Below are positions 54,876 to 55,439 of a stretch of DNA of 55,439 nucleotides, one piece after another (position 1 is the first letter of the stretch; each line of letters starts with the position of its first letter). Origin of the DNA: an uncultured Lachnospiraceae bacterium (GTDB taxonomy: Bacteria; Bacillota; Clostridia; Lachnospirales; Lachnospiraceae); assembly GCA_947630595.1 (NCBI GenBank), contig CANRIG010000011.1:1-55439 (forward strand), written 5' to 3'. Made by a program: the position numbers and the translations under genes. The notes under the pieces are model-generated. The model did not search any database and was not told the origin of the DNA. It was given only the letters and a program-made list of their open reading frames with translations.

Positions 54876-54936
54876 TTTATATCCTCACTAAAATTTCTGC
54901 ATCCTTTGAAAATAATATTATGCACACCTTTATTAT

Positions 54937-55092
54937 GCATTTGGCAATATCATCAAATCCTGAAGAACACTGGCGATCCTTCATTCACAAGAATGATTTC
55001 CAGACTCCCATAGGTTTGATAGGCAATACTACAAAACATTGACACAGATATTTCTCTACTTTGTAAATGAGCACAACTGAAATATTACCAAT
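54937..55092 (-). pseudogene. Frameshifted N-terminal remnant of a family 2 glycosyltransferase
   Basis: Minus-strand frames give NISVVLIYKVEKYLCQC, then in another frame SIAYQTYGSLEIILVNEGSP, then CSSGFDDIAKC. Read together they follow the GT2 start (ISVIVPVYNVEKYL..CLDSI..QTY.NLEIILVNDGSTD.SG). At least two frameshifts are needed. It lies just upstream of the polymerase gene. Confidence 0.65.
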
Positions 55093-55439
55093 CAAATTCG
55101 TATGCCTATTCCAACTTTTGAAAAACTATTGCCCACTGGAGACATTATATGCATAGAGTAACCGTTTATAATTAGACTCTCTGTGCTTTACTGCTTGCCA
55201 ACATCTTTGTATACAATAATATGGAAATAGCCAATGTCTTGAAATGAAAAAGTATCTTATTCTCTGCCTACAACTATAAAAATCCGATATTCTACAGGCA
55301 TTAATGTATTGGCTTACGGTTTCATTTTTATAATATATATTCATGAAATAAGCATACTTTTTAAATAAAACTTTCCCAAATCATCGGACTATAGGAGAAC
55401 CTCATAAATCCAATGTCTGATTACAAGACATAACCAAAT
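55093..55439. other. AT-rich window end
   Basis: No supported gene. A 72-codon minus-strand frame (55126-55344) has no recognisable motif and may be more decayed glycosyltransferase sequence. Confidence 0.4.

Noticed and set aside
55126-55344. 72-residue minus-strand ORF
   Set aside because: No motif, no good ribosome site, AT-rich region with other decayed genes; cannot be supported as a gene.

Overview
The window looks like part of a Lachnospiraceae-type (Clostridia) chromosome. Evidence: an intact sporulation sigma-K gene, Gram-positive gene orders (ireB-ruvX-DUF1292-RNase J; hrcA-grpE-dnaK-dnaJ-prmA-rsmE with a perfect CIRCE operator), strong AGGAGG-type ribosome sites, and high G+C core genes. 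Almost everything is on the minus strand. I recognised no rRNA, tRNA, CRISPR array or intact insertion sequence.

Layout. 0.1-2.4 kb: a lone GH120 beta-xylosidase-like enzyme. 2.5-4.9 kb: a YARHG-domain exported protein convergent with a membrane-anchored L,D-transpeptidase. 5.0-13.5 kb: a complete phosphate module (pstS-pstC-pstA-pstB-phoU-Na/Pi cotransporter, then phoB-phoR), with PHO-box-like TTTTAC repeats before pstS and before the cotransporter. 13.5-20.3 kb: two unrelated orphan ATPases, a thioredoxin-like protein, a homocysteine methyltransferase, a GNAT, an Sfp-type phosphopantetheinyl transferase and sigK. 20.5-25.4 kb: a branched-chain amino-acid ABC importer (livJ-H-M-G-F). 25.6-35.7 kb: RNA-centred operons: ireB-ruvX-DUF1292-RNase J-ylbF-trmR-U32, mtaB, and ACT-cysteine desulfurase-thiI; tRNA modification recurs here. 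35.8-43.9 kb: the heat-shock operon running into prmA, rsmE and pepT. 44.2-47.6 kb: an SGNH hydrolase, hemW and a cyclophilin. 48.2-49.3 kb: two decayed Rpn-type genes tail to tail. 49.5-55.4 kb: a surface-polysaccharide region (glf, ugd, wzx flippase, wzy polymerase) that becomes AT-rich and holds remnants of an epimerase/decarboxylase and a glycosyltransferase.

Most notable points. (1) PstS appears circularly permuted: the half that normally forms the C-terminus (SREDGSGTR...) comes first after the signal peptide, and the normal N-terminal half (GSSSVTP...) comes second. (2) A dispersed fold-back element occurs three times with a conserved core and arms that differ but still pair; one copy lies in the probable phoBR leader. 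(3) Short tandem repeats are unusually frequent, several touching stop codons, and in-frame repeat blocks lie inside HemW and the phosphopantetheinyl transferase. (4) Several genes are broken: ylbF has an in-frame TAG, an Rpn gene has lost its centre, and the polysaccharide locus holds relics visible only by translating gaps between genes.

All function calls rest on motif and family recognition by eye; no database search or folding was run. Family comparisons are from memory.
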